Below are positions 55,662 through 64,000 of a stretch of 64,000 nt of DNA, piece after piece; position 1 is the stretch's first letter, and the number at the start of each line of letters is the position of its first letter. Origin of the DNA: Rhizobiales bacterium CCH3-A5 (GTDB taxonomy: Bacteria; Pseudomonadota; Alphaproteobacteria; Rhizobiales; Beijerinckiaceae); contig LSIB01000006.1 in assembly GCA_001556025.1 (NCBI GenBank), positions 62,001 to 126,000 of the forward strand, in the 5' to 3' direction. Position numbers and translations under genes: made by a program. The notes under the pieces are model-generated. The model made no database searches. It saw nothing but the letters and a program-made list of their open reading frames with translations, and was not told where the DNA came from.

Positions 55662-56882
55662 ATGGCCAAGACCATCGCATTCTTTTCCGACGGCACCGGC
55701 AACACCAAGGATTTCGGCCCCGACAGCAATGTCGAACTGCTGTTCGCGCGCGCGCTCGACGAATCCGGTCCGGGCGCTCGTCAGATGACGCGCTATGACG
55801 CCGGCGTCGGCATCGAATTCGGCGATCTCGTCGGCAAGGCCTTCGGCAAGGGCATCTCGCAAAACATCAAGGACGGCTACGATTTCCTGTCGGAAGTCTA
55901 CGAGCCCGGCGACCGCATCTTCCTGTTCGGTTTCAGCCGCGGCGCCTACACCGCCCGCAGCATCGGCGGCATGCTCGGCCGCATCGGCCTGCCCTCGCGC
56001 CGCCAGAAGGACGGCAGCGATCTGCGCACCGACCATGCCGCGCGCAAGGCGCTGACCGACCGCGCCTACGCCATCTACAAGATCGCGGACGTGACCGCAC
56101 GCCGCGACAGGGCGGCCGACTTCCGGCGCGATCATGGCTGGCCGGAACATCAGGACGAGGCCGCCCGTGCGCCCTGGCTGATCGGCGTCTGGGACACGGT
56201 GCGCTCGCTCGGCATCCCGCTCGGCTTCCGCGACTATGAGCTGTCCTTCGCCCCGCACCGCTTCCACGACCACGACCTCAACCCGCATGTCGCGCACGCC
56301 TATCACGCGCTCTCGATCGACGATGAGCGCCTGCAGTTCCTGCCGACGATCTGGAACGAGCCGACGGCCGCCGAGAAGCGCGCGAAGGAGACCGGCCAGC
56401 CTAACGAGCAGCGCTTCGAGCAGATCTGGTTTCCCGGCGTCCATTCCGATGTCGGCGGCGGCTACGCCAACCGCGAACTCGCCGACGTGACCTTGCGCTG
56501 GATGATCGAGCGCGCGGCGGCGGCAGGACTCCTGTTCGCCCCGCCCTTCGACGCCGACCCGGCGCAGGGTCTGGTCGCGTCCGCGCCAGAAGGCGAGGTC
56601 CATGATTCACGGCCGGACTGGTGGACGCGCTTCCTCTATCCGCGTCAGCCGCGCCAGATCGAGCGCGGCCATCAGGAGCCGGAGAGGAAGGAGATCACGC
56701 AGATCATCGGCCCCGGCCGCCTGCACCGGAGCTGGCTTGACCGGCTGCTGCGCTGGCACGGTACGGATGCCGCCTACGGGCCCGAGGCGCTGGCTCCACA
56801 TCCGGATTACGTCACGGCGACGCGACAACTCGCGGCCGGGCAGAGGCCGCCGCCGGGGCCGTTTCCGAACACAGACGACTGA
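55662..56882 (+). CDS. DUF2235 alpha/beta hydrolase
   Basis: This is a 406-aa protein. It starts KTIAFFSDGTGNTKDF and has the nucleophile motif GFSRGAYTAR with Ser92 and the later VWDTVRSLG and FPGVHSDVGGGY, all typical of DUF2235, a family related to type VI secretion phospholipase effectors. No secretion genes or signal peptide are seen here, so it is probably an intracellular lipase/esterase. GGGAGG is 5 nt ahead of ATG 55662. A copy of the palindromic repeat lies immediately behind the stop. Confidence 0.9.
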   Translation: MAKTIAFFSDGTGNTKDFGPDSNVELLFARALDESGPGARQMTRYDAGVGIEFGDLVGKAFGKGISQNIKDGYDFLSEVYEPGDRIFLFGFSRGAYTARSIGGMLGRIGLPSRRQKDGSDLRTDHAARKALTDRAYAIYKIADVTARRDRAADFRRDHGWPEHQDEAARAPWLIGVWDTVRSLGIPLGFRDYELSFAPHRFHDHDLNPHVAHAYHALSIDDERLQFLPTIWNEPTAAEKRAKETGQPNEQRFEQIWFPGVHSDVGGGYANRELADVTLRWMIERAAAAGLLFAPPFDADPAQGLVASAPEGEVHDSRPDWWTRFLYPRQPRQIERGHQEPERKEITQIIGPGRLHRSWLDRLLRWHGTDAAYGPEALAPHPDYVTATRQLAAGQRPPPGPFPNTDD

Positions 56883-56887
56883 TCAAA

Positions 56888-56961
56888 CGTCATCGAGCGA
56901 AGCGAAGCAATCCAGCGTCTCGCGCAACCCTCTGGATTGCTTCGCTGCGCTCGCAATGACG
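56888..56961. repeat. 74-bp palindromic repeat, copy 2
   Basis: The right arm (56932-56961) is identical to that of the copy at 16398-16470 over its length; the left arm (56888-56915) differs by a 2-bp deletion and one substitution. The loops are related (TTTGCGCGATCCCT versus CTCGCGCAACCCT). It sits between two convergent genes, DUF2235 and EVE, and may act there as a terminator. Confidence 0.9.
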
Positions 56962-56969
56962 GGGTCAGG

Positions 56970-57377
56970 CTACAGCCCGCCCATCCTGCAGACGAGTGCC
57001 CATTCGTCGTCCGTCACCGGCTGCACCGAAAGCCGGAACGACGTGACCAGCGCCATCTTGGCGAGTTTAGGCTCGGCCTTGACCTGCGCCAGCGTCACCG
57101 GCTTCGGCAAGGGCTTCACCGCCTTGAAATCGACCAGCACCCAGGGCTCGCCGGGGATCCAGTTATAGGCTTCCCGGATCACCTCGACGATGCCGACGAC
57201 CTCGAGCCCCTCATTGGAATGGTAGAAGAAGACCTGCTCACTCTTCTTCATCGCCATCAGGTTGAGCTTGGCGGTGTGGTTCTTCACCCCGTCCCAATGC
57301 GTGCCCTTCGCGCCGGCCGCGACCTGCTCGTCCCAGGACCATTTCGACGGTTCGGATTTGATCAGCCAATGAGGCAT
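56970..57377 (-). CDS. EVE domain-containing protein
   Basis: This is a 135-aa protein made up of a PUA-like EVE domain: HWLIKSEPSKWSWDEQVAAG at the start, HWDGVKNHTAKLNLMAMK and VFFYHSNEGLEVVGIVEVIREAY. EVE domains bind modified nucleobases in DNA or RNA. In alphaproteobacteria the gene is often grouped with gpsA and tsaD, as here. It follows the 111-aa gene by 10 bp. Confidence 0.93.
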   Translation of the reverse strand: MPHWLIKSEPSKWSWDEQVAAGAKGTHWDGVKNHTAKLNLMAMKKSEQVFFYHSNEGLEVVGIVEVIREAYNWIPGEPWVLVDFKAVKPLPKPVTLAQVKAEPKLAKMALVTSFRLSVQPVTDDEWALVCRMGGL

Positions 57378-57387
57378 GCGCGTTTCC

Positions 57388-57723
57388 TCAATCCTTCTCG
57401 GCCTCGTCGGCCAGCGGCACGGGCGGCCGGGACGCCGCCTGCCCGTTCTCGTTCCAGAATCGGACCATTTCGCGGGTCAGCGCGGCATAATCCTGCGGGT
57501 CGAGCTCGACCCTGACCTCGCCTTCGCCGAAGGGCAGGATCAGCACGAACCGATGCGCATCCTCCGCCCGCCTGCGCCGGAGCTGGATCACCGGCCCCGC
57601 CGGCACGCGGCCGGCCAGCGCCACGGGCAGGCTCTCGGCGACGAGTTCGGAACCCGTCGTCTTCTTCACCTCGGCGAGGCCGCGCGCCACGCGCTTCTTC
57701 AGGTCGGACCAGTCGCCAGCCAT
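57388..57723 (-). CDS. conserved hypothetical protein (111 aa)
   Basis: This is a soluble protein: basic helix (DWSDLKKRVARGLAEVKKTT), a beta-rich middle (IQLRRRRAEDAHRFVLILPFGEGEVRVEL) and a helical C-terminal part (YAALTREMVRFWNENGQ). No family is recognised. It begins 10 bp behind the end of gpsA and is the third gene of the tsaD-gpsA-(this)-EVE run. Confidence 0.75.
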   Translation of the reverse strand: MAGDWSDLKKRVARGLAEVKKTTGSELVAESLPVALAGRVPAGPVIQLRRRRAEDAHRFVLILPFGEGEVRVELDPQDYAALTREMVRFWNENGQAASRPPVPLADEAEKD

Positions 57724-57733
57724 ATGCGTCTCC

Positions 57734-58732
57734 TCACAATTCCGCGCGGATCGGCCGGGACAGCAGCCCCGCCACCGCCTCGCGCACGCCACCGCGCCCG
57801 GCGATGATATCCGCGATCGCCTGCGCGATCGGCATCTCGACGCCGCGCGCCTGCGCCATCTCGGCGAGCGCGCCGGCCGTGAACGCGCCCTCGGCCAGGT
57901 TGCCGCCCGACGCCTCCGCCAGCGCCCGCCCCTGCCCGAGCGCGAGCCCGAACGAGAAATTGCGCGACTGCGCCGACGAACAGCTCAGCACGAGATCGCC
58001 CAGGCCCGAAAGCCCCATCAGCGTCTCGGGGCTCGCACCATAGGCCGCCCCGAACCGCCGCAATTCGGCGAAGCCGCGCGCCACCAGCGCGGCGCGCGCG
58101 CTCTCGCCATAGCCGAGCCCGACAGCGATGCCGGCGGCGATGGCGAGCACGTTCTTGGCCGCCCCGCCGATCTCGACGCCGCGCGGATCGGCGCTGTGAT
58201 AGATCCGGAAGGCCGCCGAACTGAGCGCCTCGGCGAGCGCCTGCGCCAGATAGGGGTCGACCGCCGCCAGCGTCACCGCGGTCGGCAGACCGCGCCCGAC
58301 ATCCGCCGCGAAGCTCGGCCCCGACAGGATGGCAGGGACCGAGCCGGGAAAAGCGTCGGCGATGATGTCGGTGGTGAACAGGTCGCTGCCCTGCTCGATC
58401 CCCTTGGCCGCGGAAATGGCAGGCAAACCCGCGGGCACGGCGAGCGCGAGACCCTCGCAGACCTGCCGCAAGGCTTGGGTCGGCACGGCCAGCACGAGCG
58501 CGCGGGCCTGCGCCAGATCGGCCAACGATGCGGTGGCGCGCACGCTGCCGGGCAAGGTCACGCTTGGTAGGCGCGGCGCTTCCCGGGTCGCGCGGATCGC
58601 GGCCACGGTGTCTTCGTCGCGCGCCCAGAGCACGACCTCGCGACCGGCGCGGGCCGCTGCCAGCGCCAGCGCCGCCCCCCAGGAGCCCGCGCCGACGACG
58701 CCGATCGTCTGGAACAGCGTCGCCCCGCTCAT
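57734..58732 (-). CDS. gpsA: glycerol-3-phosphate dehydrogenase (NAD(P)+)
   Basis: This is a 332-aa enzyme making sn-glycerol-3-phosphate for phospholipids. Rossmann motif GAGSWG near the start; the GpsA marks are SAAKGIEQG (catalytic Lys in the [19 protein letters not shown] motifs), [10 protein letters not shown], and [23 protein letters not shown]. It starts 13 bp behind tsaD. ATG 58732 is used; a longer frame lacks homology. Confidence 0.96.
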   Translation of the reverse strand: MSGATLFQTIGVVGAGSWGAALALAAARAGREVVLWARDEDTVAAIRATREAPRLPSVTLPGSVRATASLADLAQARALVLAVPTQALRQVCEGLALAVPAGLPAISAAKGIEQGSDLFTTDIIADAFPGSVPAILSGPSFAADVGRGLPTAVTLAAVDPYLAQALAEALSSAAFRIYHSADPRGVEIGGAAKNVLAIAAGIAVGLGYGESARAALVARGFAELRRFGAAYGASPETLMGLSGLGDLVLSCSSAQSRNFSFGLALGQGRALAEASGGNLAEGAFTAGALAEMAQARGVEMPIAQAIADIIAGRGGVREAVAGLLSRPIRAEL

Positions 58733-58745
58733 GGTTGCGCACGCT

Positions 58746-59789
58746 TCATGGCTTTGGGCGCAATTCGTCCAGCGGCCAGCGCGGCCGCGCCAGCGCGCCC
58801 ATGTCATCGACCATGCCGAGCTTCAGCCGCTCCAGCCCCGCCCAGGCGATCATCGCGCCATTGTCGCCGCACAGCGACAGCGGCGGCGCGATCATCGGCA
58901 GGCCGGCCTCGGTGGCGAGACGGGTCAGGCCGCGACGGATCGGCTGGTTGGCCGAAACGCCGCCGGCGACGACGAGCGCGCCCGGCATGACGCCGGCCTC
59001 GCGACAGGCGCGCAGGCCGGCACGCGCGCGGTCGACTAGGAGATCGACCACCGCCGCCTGGAACGAGGCGCAGAGATCGGCGACATCGCGATCCGACAGC
59101 GGCGCGATCCGCTCGGCCACGAGTCTGACTGCCGTCTTGAGCCCCGAGAGCGAGAAGTCGGGCTTGGGCCGGCCGCTCATCGGACGCGGGAAATCGAAAC
59201 GCTCGGGATCGCCGGCCTCGGCCTCGCGCTCGACCGAGGGGCCGCCGGGATAGGCCAGCCCCAGCATCTTGGCGATCTTGTCGAAGGCCTCGCCGACCGC
59301 GTCGTCGATCGTGCCGCCGAGCTTGAGATAATCGCCGACGCCGCGCACCACGAGCAACTGCGTATGCCCGCCCGACACCAGCAGCAGGAGATAGGGGAAG
59401 GCAAGATTGTCCGTCAGCCGCGCCGTCAGCGCATGGGCCTCCAGATGATTGACCGCGATGAAGGGCTTTCCGGTCACGAGCGCAATCGCCTTTGCGGTCG
59501 TGAGCCCGACCATGACGCCCCCGACGAGGCCGGGACCTGCGGCGGCCGCGACGGCGTCGATCTGATGCGGTTCGAGATCGGCCTCCGCGAAAGCGCGCGC
59601 GACGATGCGGTCGAGCGCCTCGACATGGGCGCGCGCCGCGATCTCGGGCACGACGCCGCCATAGGCCGCATGCGCTGCGATCTGGCTCAGCACCGCATTC
59701 GACAGGATCTCGGGCTTGCCGGCCGGAGACAATCCGACGATCGCGGCCGCAGTCTCGTCGCAAGTCGTCTCTATGCCCAGAACACGCAT
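58746..59789 (-). CDS. tsaD: tRNA N6-threonylcarbamoyladenosine synthase TsaD
   Basis: This is a 347-aa essential enzyme adding the threonylcarbamoyl group to A37 of tRNAs. It starts [18 protein letters not shown]; the metal pair is H-x3-H in [11 protein letters not shown]; other marks are [33 protein letters not shown] and [13 protein letters not shown]. The ATG lies 186 bp from the divergent hemC start. The bounds are clear; the longer frame to 60098 is not used. Confidence 0.97.
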   Translation of the reverse strand: MRVLGIETTCDETAAAIVGLSPAGKPEILSNAVLSQIAAHAAYGGVVPEIAARAHVEALDRIVARAFAEADLEPHQIDAVAAAAGPGLVGGVMVGLTTAKAIALVTGKPFIAVNHLEAHALTARLTDNLAFPYLLLLVSGGHTQLLVVRGVGDYLKLGGTIDDAVGEAFDKIAKMLGLAYPGGPSVEREAEAGDPERFDFPRPMSGRPKPDFSLSGLKTAVRLVAERIAPLSDRDVADLCASFQAAVVDLLVDRARAGLRACREAGVMPGALVVAGGVSANQPIRRGLTRLATEAGLPMIAPPLSLCGDNGAMIAWAGLERLKLGMVDDMGALARPRWPLDELRPKP

Positions 59790-59975
59790 GGTCGTCGATC
59801 GGGTCTCGCGGAGAGCTGAAAGGATGCTGCGACAGCCTGATGGTTTGCCGCCGGGAATTCCCTCGTATAGTGCGCGGGCGACCATAAGGCCAAGGGGCTG
59901 CGGCGCAGGCTCGCGATCCATCCGGATCGGGCCCTGCGCCGGAAGGCTCGATAGTCGGGGGAAGACGTAAGGCGC

Positions 59976-60926
59976 ATGACCGAGACCGCTGCTTCTCTCC
60001 AGACCAGGCCCGCCGGCCGATTCGTCATCGGCACGCGCGGCAGCCCGCTCGCGCTCGCCCAGGCCCATGAATTCGCAGGGCGCCTCGCGCAGGCCCATGG
60101 CTGGGACGCCAGTGAGCTACCGCTCGACATCATCAAGGTGACCGGCGACGCGATCCAGGACCGCCCGCTGGCCGAGGCCGGCGGCAAGGGCCTCTTCACC
60201 AAGGAAATCGACACAGCCCAGGTCGATAGCCGCATCGATTTCGCGATTCATTCCGCCAAGGATCTGCCGACCGCCCTGCCCGAAGGCCTCGTTATCGCCG
60301 GCTACCTGCCGCGCGAGGACGCCCGCGACGCGCTGATCGCGCGCGACGCCGTTCGCATTCTCGATCTGCCCCGGGGCGCGATCGTCGGCTCGGCCTCGCT
60401 GCGCCGGCAGGCGATGCTGCGGCGGCTGCGGCCCGACCTCGACATCATCCTGCTGCGCGGCAATGTTGGCACGCGGCTCTCCAAGGTAGCGAGCGGCGAG
60501 ATCGGCGCGACGCTGCTCGCGCTCGCCGGGCTGAAGCGGCTGGGCCTGGCGGACAGGGTCTCCGGCGTCCTGCCGGTCGACGAATTCCTGCCCGCCGTCG
60601 GCCAGGGCGCGATCGCGGTCGTGATCCGTGCCGGCGACGAGGCGGCGGCAGACGCGCTCGGACCCATCCTGTGCCGCGATACGGGCGTCGCCCTGGCGGC
60701 CGAGCGCGCCTTCCTGACCGAACTCGACGGCTCCTGCCGCACGCCGATCGCCGGCCACGCCACCGTCGCGGACGGCAAGGTCCATCTGCGCGGTCTCCTG
60801 CTTTCGCCCGATGGAACGGCGAGCGCCGGCGACGAGCAGACCGCATCCGTCGGCGACGCCGCCGCGATGGGCGCCGAACTTGGGCGCGCCCTGCGTGTTT
60901 TGGCTCCGCACGGTATCTATGGCTGA
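59976..60926 (+). CDS. hemC: hydroxymethylbilane synthase
   Basis: This is a 316-aa porphobilinogen deaminase of the heme pathway. Marks are [40 protein letters not shown] [12 protein letters not shown], and the dipyrromethane cofactor Cys in [11 protein letters not shown]. It begins a heme gene run (hemC, hemD-Mic60, hemY) with gaps of 28 and 17 bp. An imperfect promoter may lie at 59843-59875 (TATAGT) upstream. Confidence 0.97.
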   Translation: MTETAASLQTRPAGRFVIGTRGSPLALAQAHEFAGRLAQAHGWDASELPLDIIKVTGDAIQDRPLAEAGGKGLFTKEIDTAQVDSRIDFAIHSAKDLPTALPEGLVIAGYLPREDARDALIARDAVRILDLPRGAIVGSASLRRQAMLRRLRPDLDIILLRGNVGTRLSKVASGEIGATLLALAGLKRLGLADRVSGVLPVDEFLPAVGQGAIAVVIRAGDEAAADALGPILCRDTGVALAAERAFLTELDGSCRTPIAGHATVADGKVHLRGLLLSPDGTASAGDEQTASVGDAAAMGAELGRALRVLAPHGIYG

Positions 60927-60954
60927 CGTCGTGGCGAGACTGTAAGGACACCTC

Positions 60955-62943
60955 ATGCGCATCTTCGTCTTCCGCCCCGAAAGCGACGCCCAGCGCAGCG
61001 CGCAGGCCATCCGCGCGCGCGGCCACGAGCCGGTGCTGGCGCCGCTATTCACGATCGTCCGGCTGCCGGACGAAAGCCCCGAGGGCGAATTCGCCGCGAT
61101 CGTCCTGACCAGCGGGAACGCCGTGGCGGCGCTCAGCGAGGGCCCGGCGGCATGGCGCGACCTGCCGGTCTTCAGCGTCGGGGCCCGCACGGCGGAAGCC
61201 GTCCGCGCGGCCGGATTCGGCGATGCCCGCAGCGCCGGCGGCGACCGCCACGACCTGTTCGACCTCATCGGCAGCAACCTGCCGGCCGGCGCGCGCCTGC
61301 TGCTGATCGCCGGCCGCGATCGTCATGACGATCTGCCCGACATGCTGGCGAAGGCCGGCTTCACCGTCGATATCTGGACAGCCTATGCGGCTGAGGCCGT
61401 CGCCATGCTGCCCGAGGAGGCCGCCAAGGCGATCGTCGAGGGCCGGGTCGATGCGGCCCTGCACTATTCTCCGCGTGGAGCGGACACCTTCGTCAGGCTG
61501 GCCAAGGCCGTCCATCTGGGCGACGAGGCCATGGCACTGACCCATGTCGCGCTCTCGGCCGAGGTCGCGGCCCCGCTGATCGCTGCGGGAGCCGACACGG
61601 TTCTCGTCGCCGAGCACCCCGAGGAGGCGGCGCTTCTGGCCGCGCTCGACCAGGTATCGGCTCGCAATCGCAGGATGGAGGGAGCTACGGACATCCCCGC
61701 TGAGACGGCCGGCGTCGAGACCGACAAGGACGCGATGGCCGAGACCGAGACCTCATTACAAAGGCGTCCGCGCTCCCGCCGCACGCCGCCGACGTTGGAG
61801 GCCAAGGCGCAGGACGTGACCGAAGCTGCCACCGACGCGAAGGCGCAGGCCCTGGCGGCATCCTCCGCTTCAGTCCTGCCCACGGAGGCCCTACCCGAGG
61901 AATTCTCGGCTCCGCCTGTCGCGGAGCCTGCGCCTGACTCCGAATCCGAGGCGAAGCCGACCACCGCAGCCGCGGCGCCCGCCGCCGCCCGTCCCGAGCC
62001 GGTCCCGCAGCCGCGCCGCTCGCTTGTGCCCGCCATGGCGCTGGCCGGCATCGTCGGCGGCGTCATCGGCGCGGGGCTCGTCATGCTGGCGATGAGCCGG
62101 GCCACGCCCGTGATTAGCGCCGAGGATGTCGCAGGCCTGCGCAGCCAGCTCGCGGCCCTCCAGAGCCGGACCGAGGCCCTGCAAGGCCAGGCGGCGGCGG
62201 CCGCCAAGGCCGGAGCCGACGCGCAGGCCGCGAGCAGCCGGGCGACGGAGCTGGCAACGGCCGCTCAGCGCGCGCCGATCCCCGATGCCGGCGCGATCGC
62301 CGGCCTGAGCGAGCAGGCGAAGCGCGCCGAGGCCGCCGCGGCTGCGATCGGACAGCGCCTGGACCAGGCGGCCCAGCGCATCGGCAGCGTCGAGACGCTC
62401 GCGAGGACGGCAGCAGAGCCGAGCCCGCAGGCGTTGGCTGCGGCCCGCATCGTGCTGGCCGAACGCGTCCGCACCGCCCTTGCCTCCGGCCAGCCCTTCG
62501 CGAGCGACGTCGCCGCGCTCCAGTCGGGCGGCGGCGCGGCAGAACAGCTCGCCGCGCTCAACGCCGTCGCCGCGACAGGCGCGCCGACCCAAGCGGCACT
62601 GCTGGCGCAGTTCAAGACGCATCAGGCGATGTTCGCGCGCGAGATGACGCCCGCCAGCGCGAGTTGGCAGGAGCAGTTGCTCGGCATCGCCAGCCGGGTC
62701 GTGACCATCCGCCCCGTCGGCGACACCGGCGCCAACGACCCTTCGACGCTGGTGATCAGGCTCGAGAACGCCATCTCCGGCGGCAGGATCGGCATGGCCG
62801 CGACGCTCTGGGGCCAGTTGCCGGAGCCCGCGCGGCGCGCCAGCGCCGAATTCGGCGTCAATCTTCAGAAACGCGCCGCCGCCGATGCGGCGATCGCGAA
62901 AATCGCGCAGGATGCCGTCGCCGCGCTCGGCGCGGCCGGCTGA
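60955..62943 (+). CDS. hemD: uroporphyrinogen-III synthase fused to Mic60/mitofilin-like domain
   Basis: This is a 662-aa protein with two parts. Residues 1-240 are HemD (MRIFVFRPESDAQRSAQAI, VLTSGNAVAAL, VFSVGARTAEAVRAAGF, ALHYSPRGADTFVRL), which closes the tetrapyrrole ring. An Ala/Pro/Glu-rich linker follows to about 355, then a membrane helix (about 358-383), a coiled coil (380-490) and the mitofilin-like C-terminus (EQLLGIASRVVTIRPVGD). The two are usually separate neighbouring genes in alphaproteobacteria; here no stop lies between them. HemD would stay cytoplasmic and Mic60 periplasmic. Confidence 0.92.
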   Translation: MRIFVFRPESDAQRSAQAIRARGHEPVLAPLFTIVRLPDESPEGEFAAIVLTSGNAVAALSEGPAAWRDLPVFSVGARTAEAVRAAGFGDARSAGGDRHDLFDLIGSNLPAGARLLLIAGRDRHDDLPDMLAKAGFTVDIWTAYAAEAVAMLPEEAAKAIVEGRVDAALHYSPRGADTFVRLAKAVHLGDEAMALTHVALSAEVAAPLIAAGADTVLVAEHPEEAALLAALDQVSARNRRMEGATDIPAETAGVETDKDAMAETETSLQRRPRSRRTPPTLEAKAQDVTEAATDAKAQALAASSASVLPTEALPEEFSAPPVAEPAPDSESEAKPTTAAAAPAAARPEPVPQPRRSLVPAMALAGIVGGVIGAGLVMLAMSRATPVISAEDVAGLRSQLAALQSRTEALQGQAAAAAKAGADAQAASSRATELATAAQRAPIPDAGAIAGLSEQAKRAEAAAAAIGQRLDQAAQRIGSVETLARTAAEPSPQALAAARIVLAERVRTALASGQPFASDVAALQSGGGAAEQLAALNAVAATGAPTQAALLAQFKTHQAMFAREMTPASASWQEQLLGIASRVVTIRPVGDTGANDPSTLVIRLENAISGGRIGMAATLWGQLPEPARRASAEFGVNLQKRAAADAAIAKIAQDAVAALGAAG

Positions 62944-62960
62944 CGTAAAGGATAGAGTCC

Positions 62961-64000
62961 ATGGTTCGCGTTCTGCTCTATCTCGCCGTCATCGCCGCGC
63001 TCGCCATCGGCGCCGTCTGGCTCGCCGACCGGCCGGGCGAGGTCACCATGGTCTGGCAGGGCTACAGGATCGAGACCTCGGTCGCCATCGCGGCGATCGG
63101 GGTCGTCGTCCTCGCCATGCTGGCGATGCTCGGCTGGTCCGTGCTGCGTTTCGTGCTCGGCCTGCCCGGCGCCTTCAGCTTCGCCTCCCGCGCACGCCGC
63201 CGGGCGCGCGGCTTCGAGGCCGTATCGCGCGGCATGGTCGCGATCGGCGCCGGCGACCCCGTCGCCGCAGGCCGCCACGCCAGCGACGCCCGCCGCTTTG
63301 CCGGAAACGAGCCGCTGACCCTGCTGCTGGAAGCGCAATCCGCCCAGCTTTCCGGCGACCGCGGCAAGGCGGAAGCCGCCTTCAAGCAGATGCTCGACAG
63401 GCCCGAGACGCGCGTGCTCGGCCTGCGCGGTCTGTTCGTCGAGGCCAGACGTCGCGGCGACATGACGGCCGCGCGCGCCTTCGCCGACGACGCCGTGCGC
63501 CGCTCGCCCTCGCTCGCCTGGGCGAACGACGCCCTGCTCGATTTCCACACCAGCGCCGGAGACTGGCCCGCCGCCCGCACCGCCGTGGAGCGCCGCGCCG
63601 CGCTGAGACTGGCGGAGAAGACCGAAGCGCGCCGCCAGCGCGCCGTGCTTCTGGCCGCCGAAGCATTGGAAGCCAAGGGCCGCGAGCCCGAGAAGGCGCT
63701 GGCCGCCGCACTGGAGGCGGTGAAGCTCGCGCCCGGCCTGACGCCGGCCGCGACGCTGGCCGGCCGCATGCTCTCGGAGCGCGGCGACATCCGTAAGGCA
63801 GCCAAGCTGCTGGAAGCCGCCTGGAAGGAAGCCTCCCATCCCGACATCGCCGCCGCCTATCTCGACGTGCGCCCGGGCGACAGCGCGCAGGACAGGCTGG
63901 CGCGCGCCGTGACGCTCACCAGGCTCAGGCCGGCCGATCCCGAAGGCGTGCTGGCGCTGGCCGGAGCTGCGATCCATGCCCATGACTTCGCGAAAGCCCG
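62961..64000 (+). CDS. hemY: heme biosynthesis protein HemY, C-terminus cut by window edge
   Basis: The 346 codons visible show the HemY N-terminal domain: two membrane helices (LLYLAVIAALAIGAVWLA and VAIAAIGVVVLAMLAMLGWSVL), then the TPR-like helical repeats (EPLTLLLEAQSAQLSGDRGKAEAAF, LGLRGLFVEARRRGD). AAGGA stands before ATG 62961. HemY of this type is not the protoporphyrinogen oxidase of Bacillus; its role in heme synthesis in proteobacteria is not clear. The rest of the gene lies past base 64000. Confidence 0.92.
   Translation, partial: MVRVLLYLAVIAALAIGAVWLADRPGEVTMVWQGYRIETSVAIAAIGVVVLAMLAMLGWSVLRFVLGLPGAFSFASRARRRARGFEAVSRGMVAIGAGDPVAAGRHASDARRFAGNEPLTLLLEAQSAQLSGDRGKAEAAFKQMLDRPETRVLGLRGLFVEARRRGDMTAARAFADDAVRRSPSLAWANDALLDFHTSAGDWPAARTAVERRAALRLAEKTEARRQRAVLLAAEALEAKGREPEKALAAALEAVKLAPGLTPAATLAGRMLSERGDIRKAAKLLEAAWKEASHPDIAAAYLDVRPGDSAQDRLARAVTLTRLRPADPEGVLALAGAAIHAHDFAKA

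Overview
The window is about 64 kb of high-GC (roughly two-thirds G+C by eye) alphaproteobacterial chromosome, most likely from the order Hyphomicrobiales; a Bosea- or Methylobacterium-like genome is my best guess. The inference rests on the family mix: a Fur-family regulator of Mur type facing sitABCD over TGCAA-type palindromes, a hemC-hemD-Mic60(mitofilin)-hemY block, a TAXI-type TRAP transporter, a QxD-type YcaQ protein, and a CobW/WD40 zinc operon. Genes are dense, often with ATGA/GTGA stop-start overlaps. I see no rRNA, tRNA, CRISPR array, phage or insertion sequence.

Layout. 1-13.8 kb is mostly housekeeping: a cut-off secreted protein, a sigma-54-dependent response regulator, PepF-like M3 peptidase, an outer-membrane barrel, KdsD, a lysine-tailed SGNH hydrolase, SerA, an NfeD/SPFH pair, an SDR and SecA. 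14-19.5 kb holds a parvulin PPIase, ArgJ, a DMT exporter, a lipoprotein, MutT and a YcaQ-type glycosylase. 19.8-25.2 kb is one minus-strand zinc-scarcity block (48-aa His-rich membrane peptide, znuC, znuB, znuA, CobW GTPase, WD40 protein, 92-aa protein) with two Zur-box-like sites. 25.3-26.9 kb is a Tat-exported periplasmic glucan protein.

27.1-35.8 kb is the most distinctive accessory region: a TAXI TRAP transporter (binding protein, fused permease, DUF1850 protein), then a gamma-glutamyltransferase-like protein, an amidase and a cobalt-type nitrile hydratase (alpha, beta, accessory subunit). Together these could import a compound and convert nitrile to amide to acid. 35.8-43.3 kb carries an enoyl-CoA hydratase, a NIPSNAP/hydrolase/aspartate dehydrogenase operon, a two-component system, an LLM oxidoreductase and a transglutaminase-like protein. 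43.3-46.4 kb has an ECF sigma/anti-sigma pair, divergent from an exported S8 protease and followed by a 62-aa Tat-type peptide; both exported products show acidic Asp runs.

46.4-50.6 kb is the Mn/Fe importer sitABCD and its divergent Mur-like regulator. 50.6-55.4 kb contains an M29 aminopeptidase, a Tat-exported degenerate intradiol-dioxygenase-fold protein paired with a ferric-reductase-like membrane protein, and acetyl-CoA synthetase. 55.6-64 kb contains a DUF2235 hydrolase, an EVE-domain protein, GpsA, TsaD, HemC, a HemD-Mic60 fusion and the start of HemY (cut by the window edge). A 74-bp palindromic repeat occurs twice (16.4 kb and 56.9 kb), and a different hairpin repeat lies at 21.3 kb.
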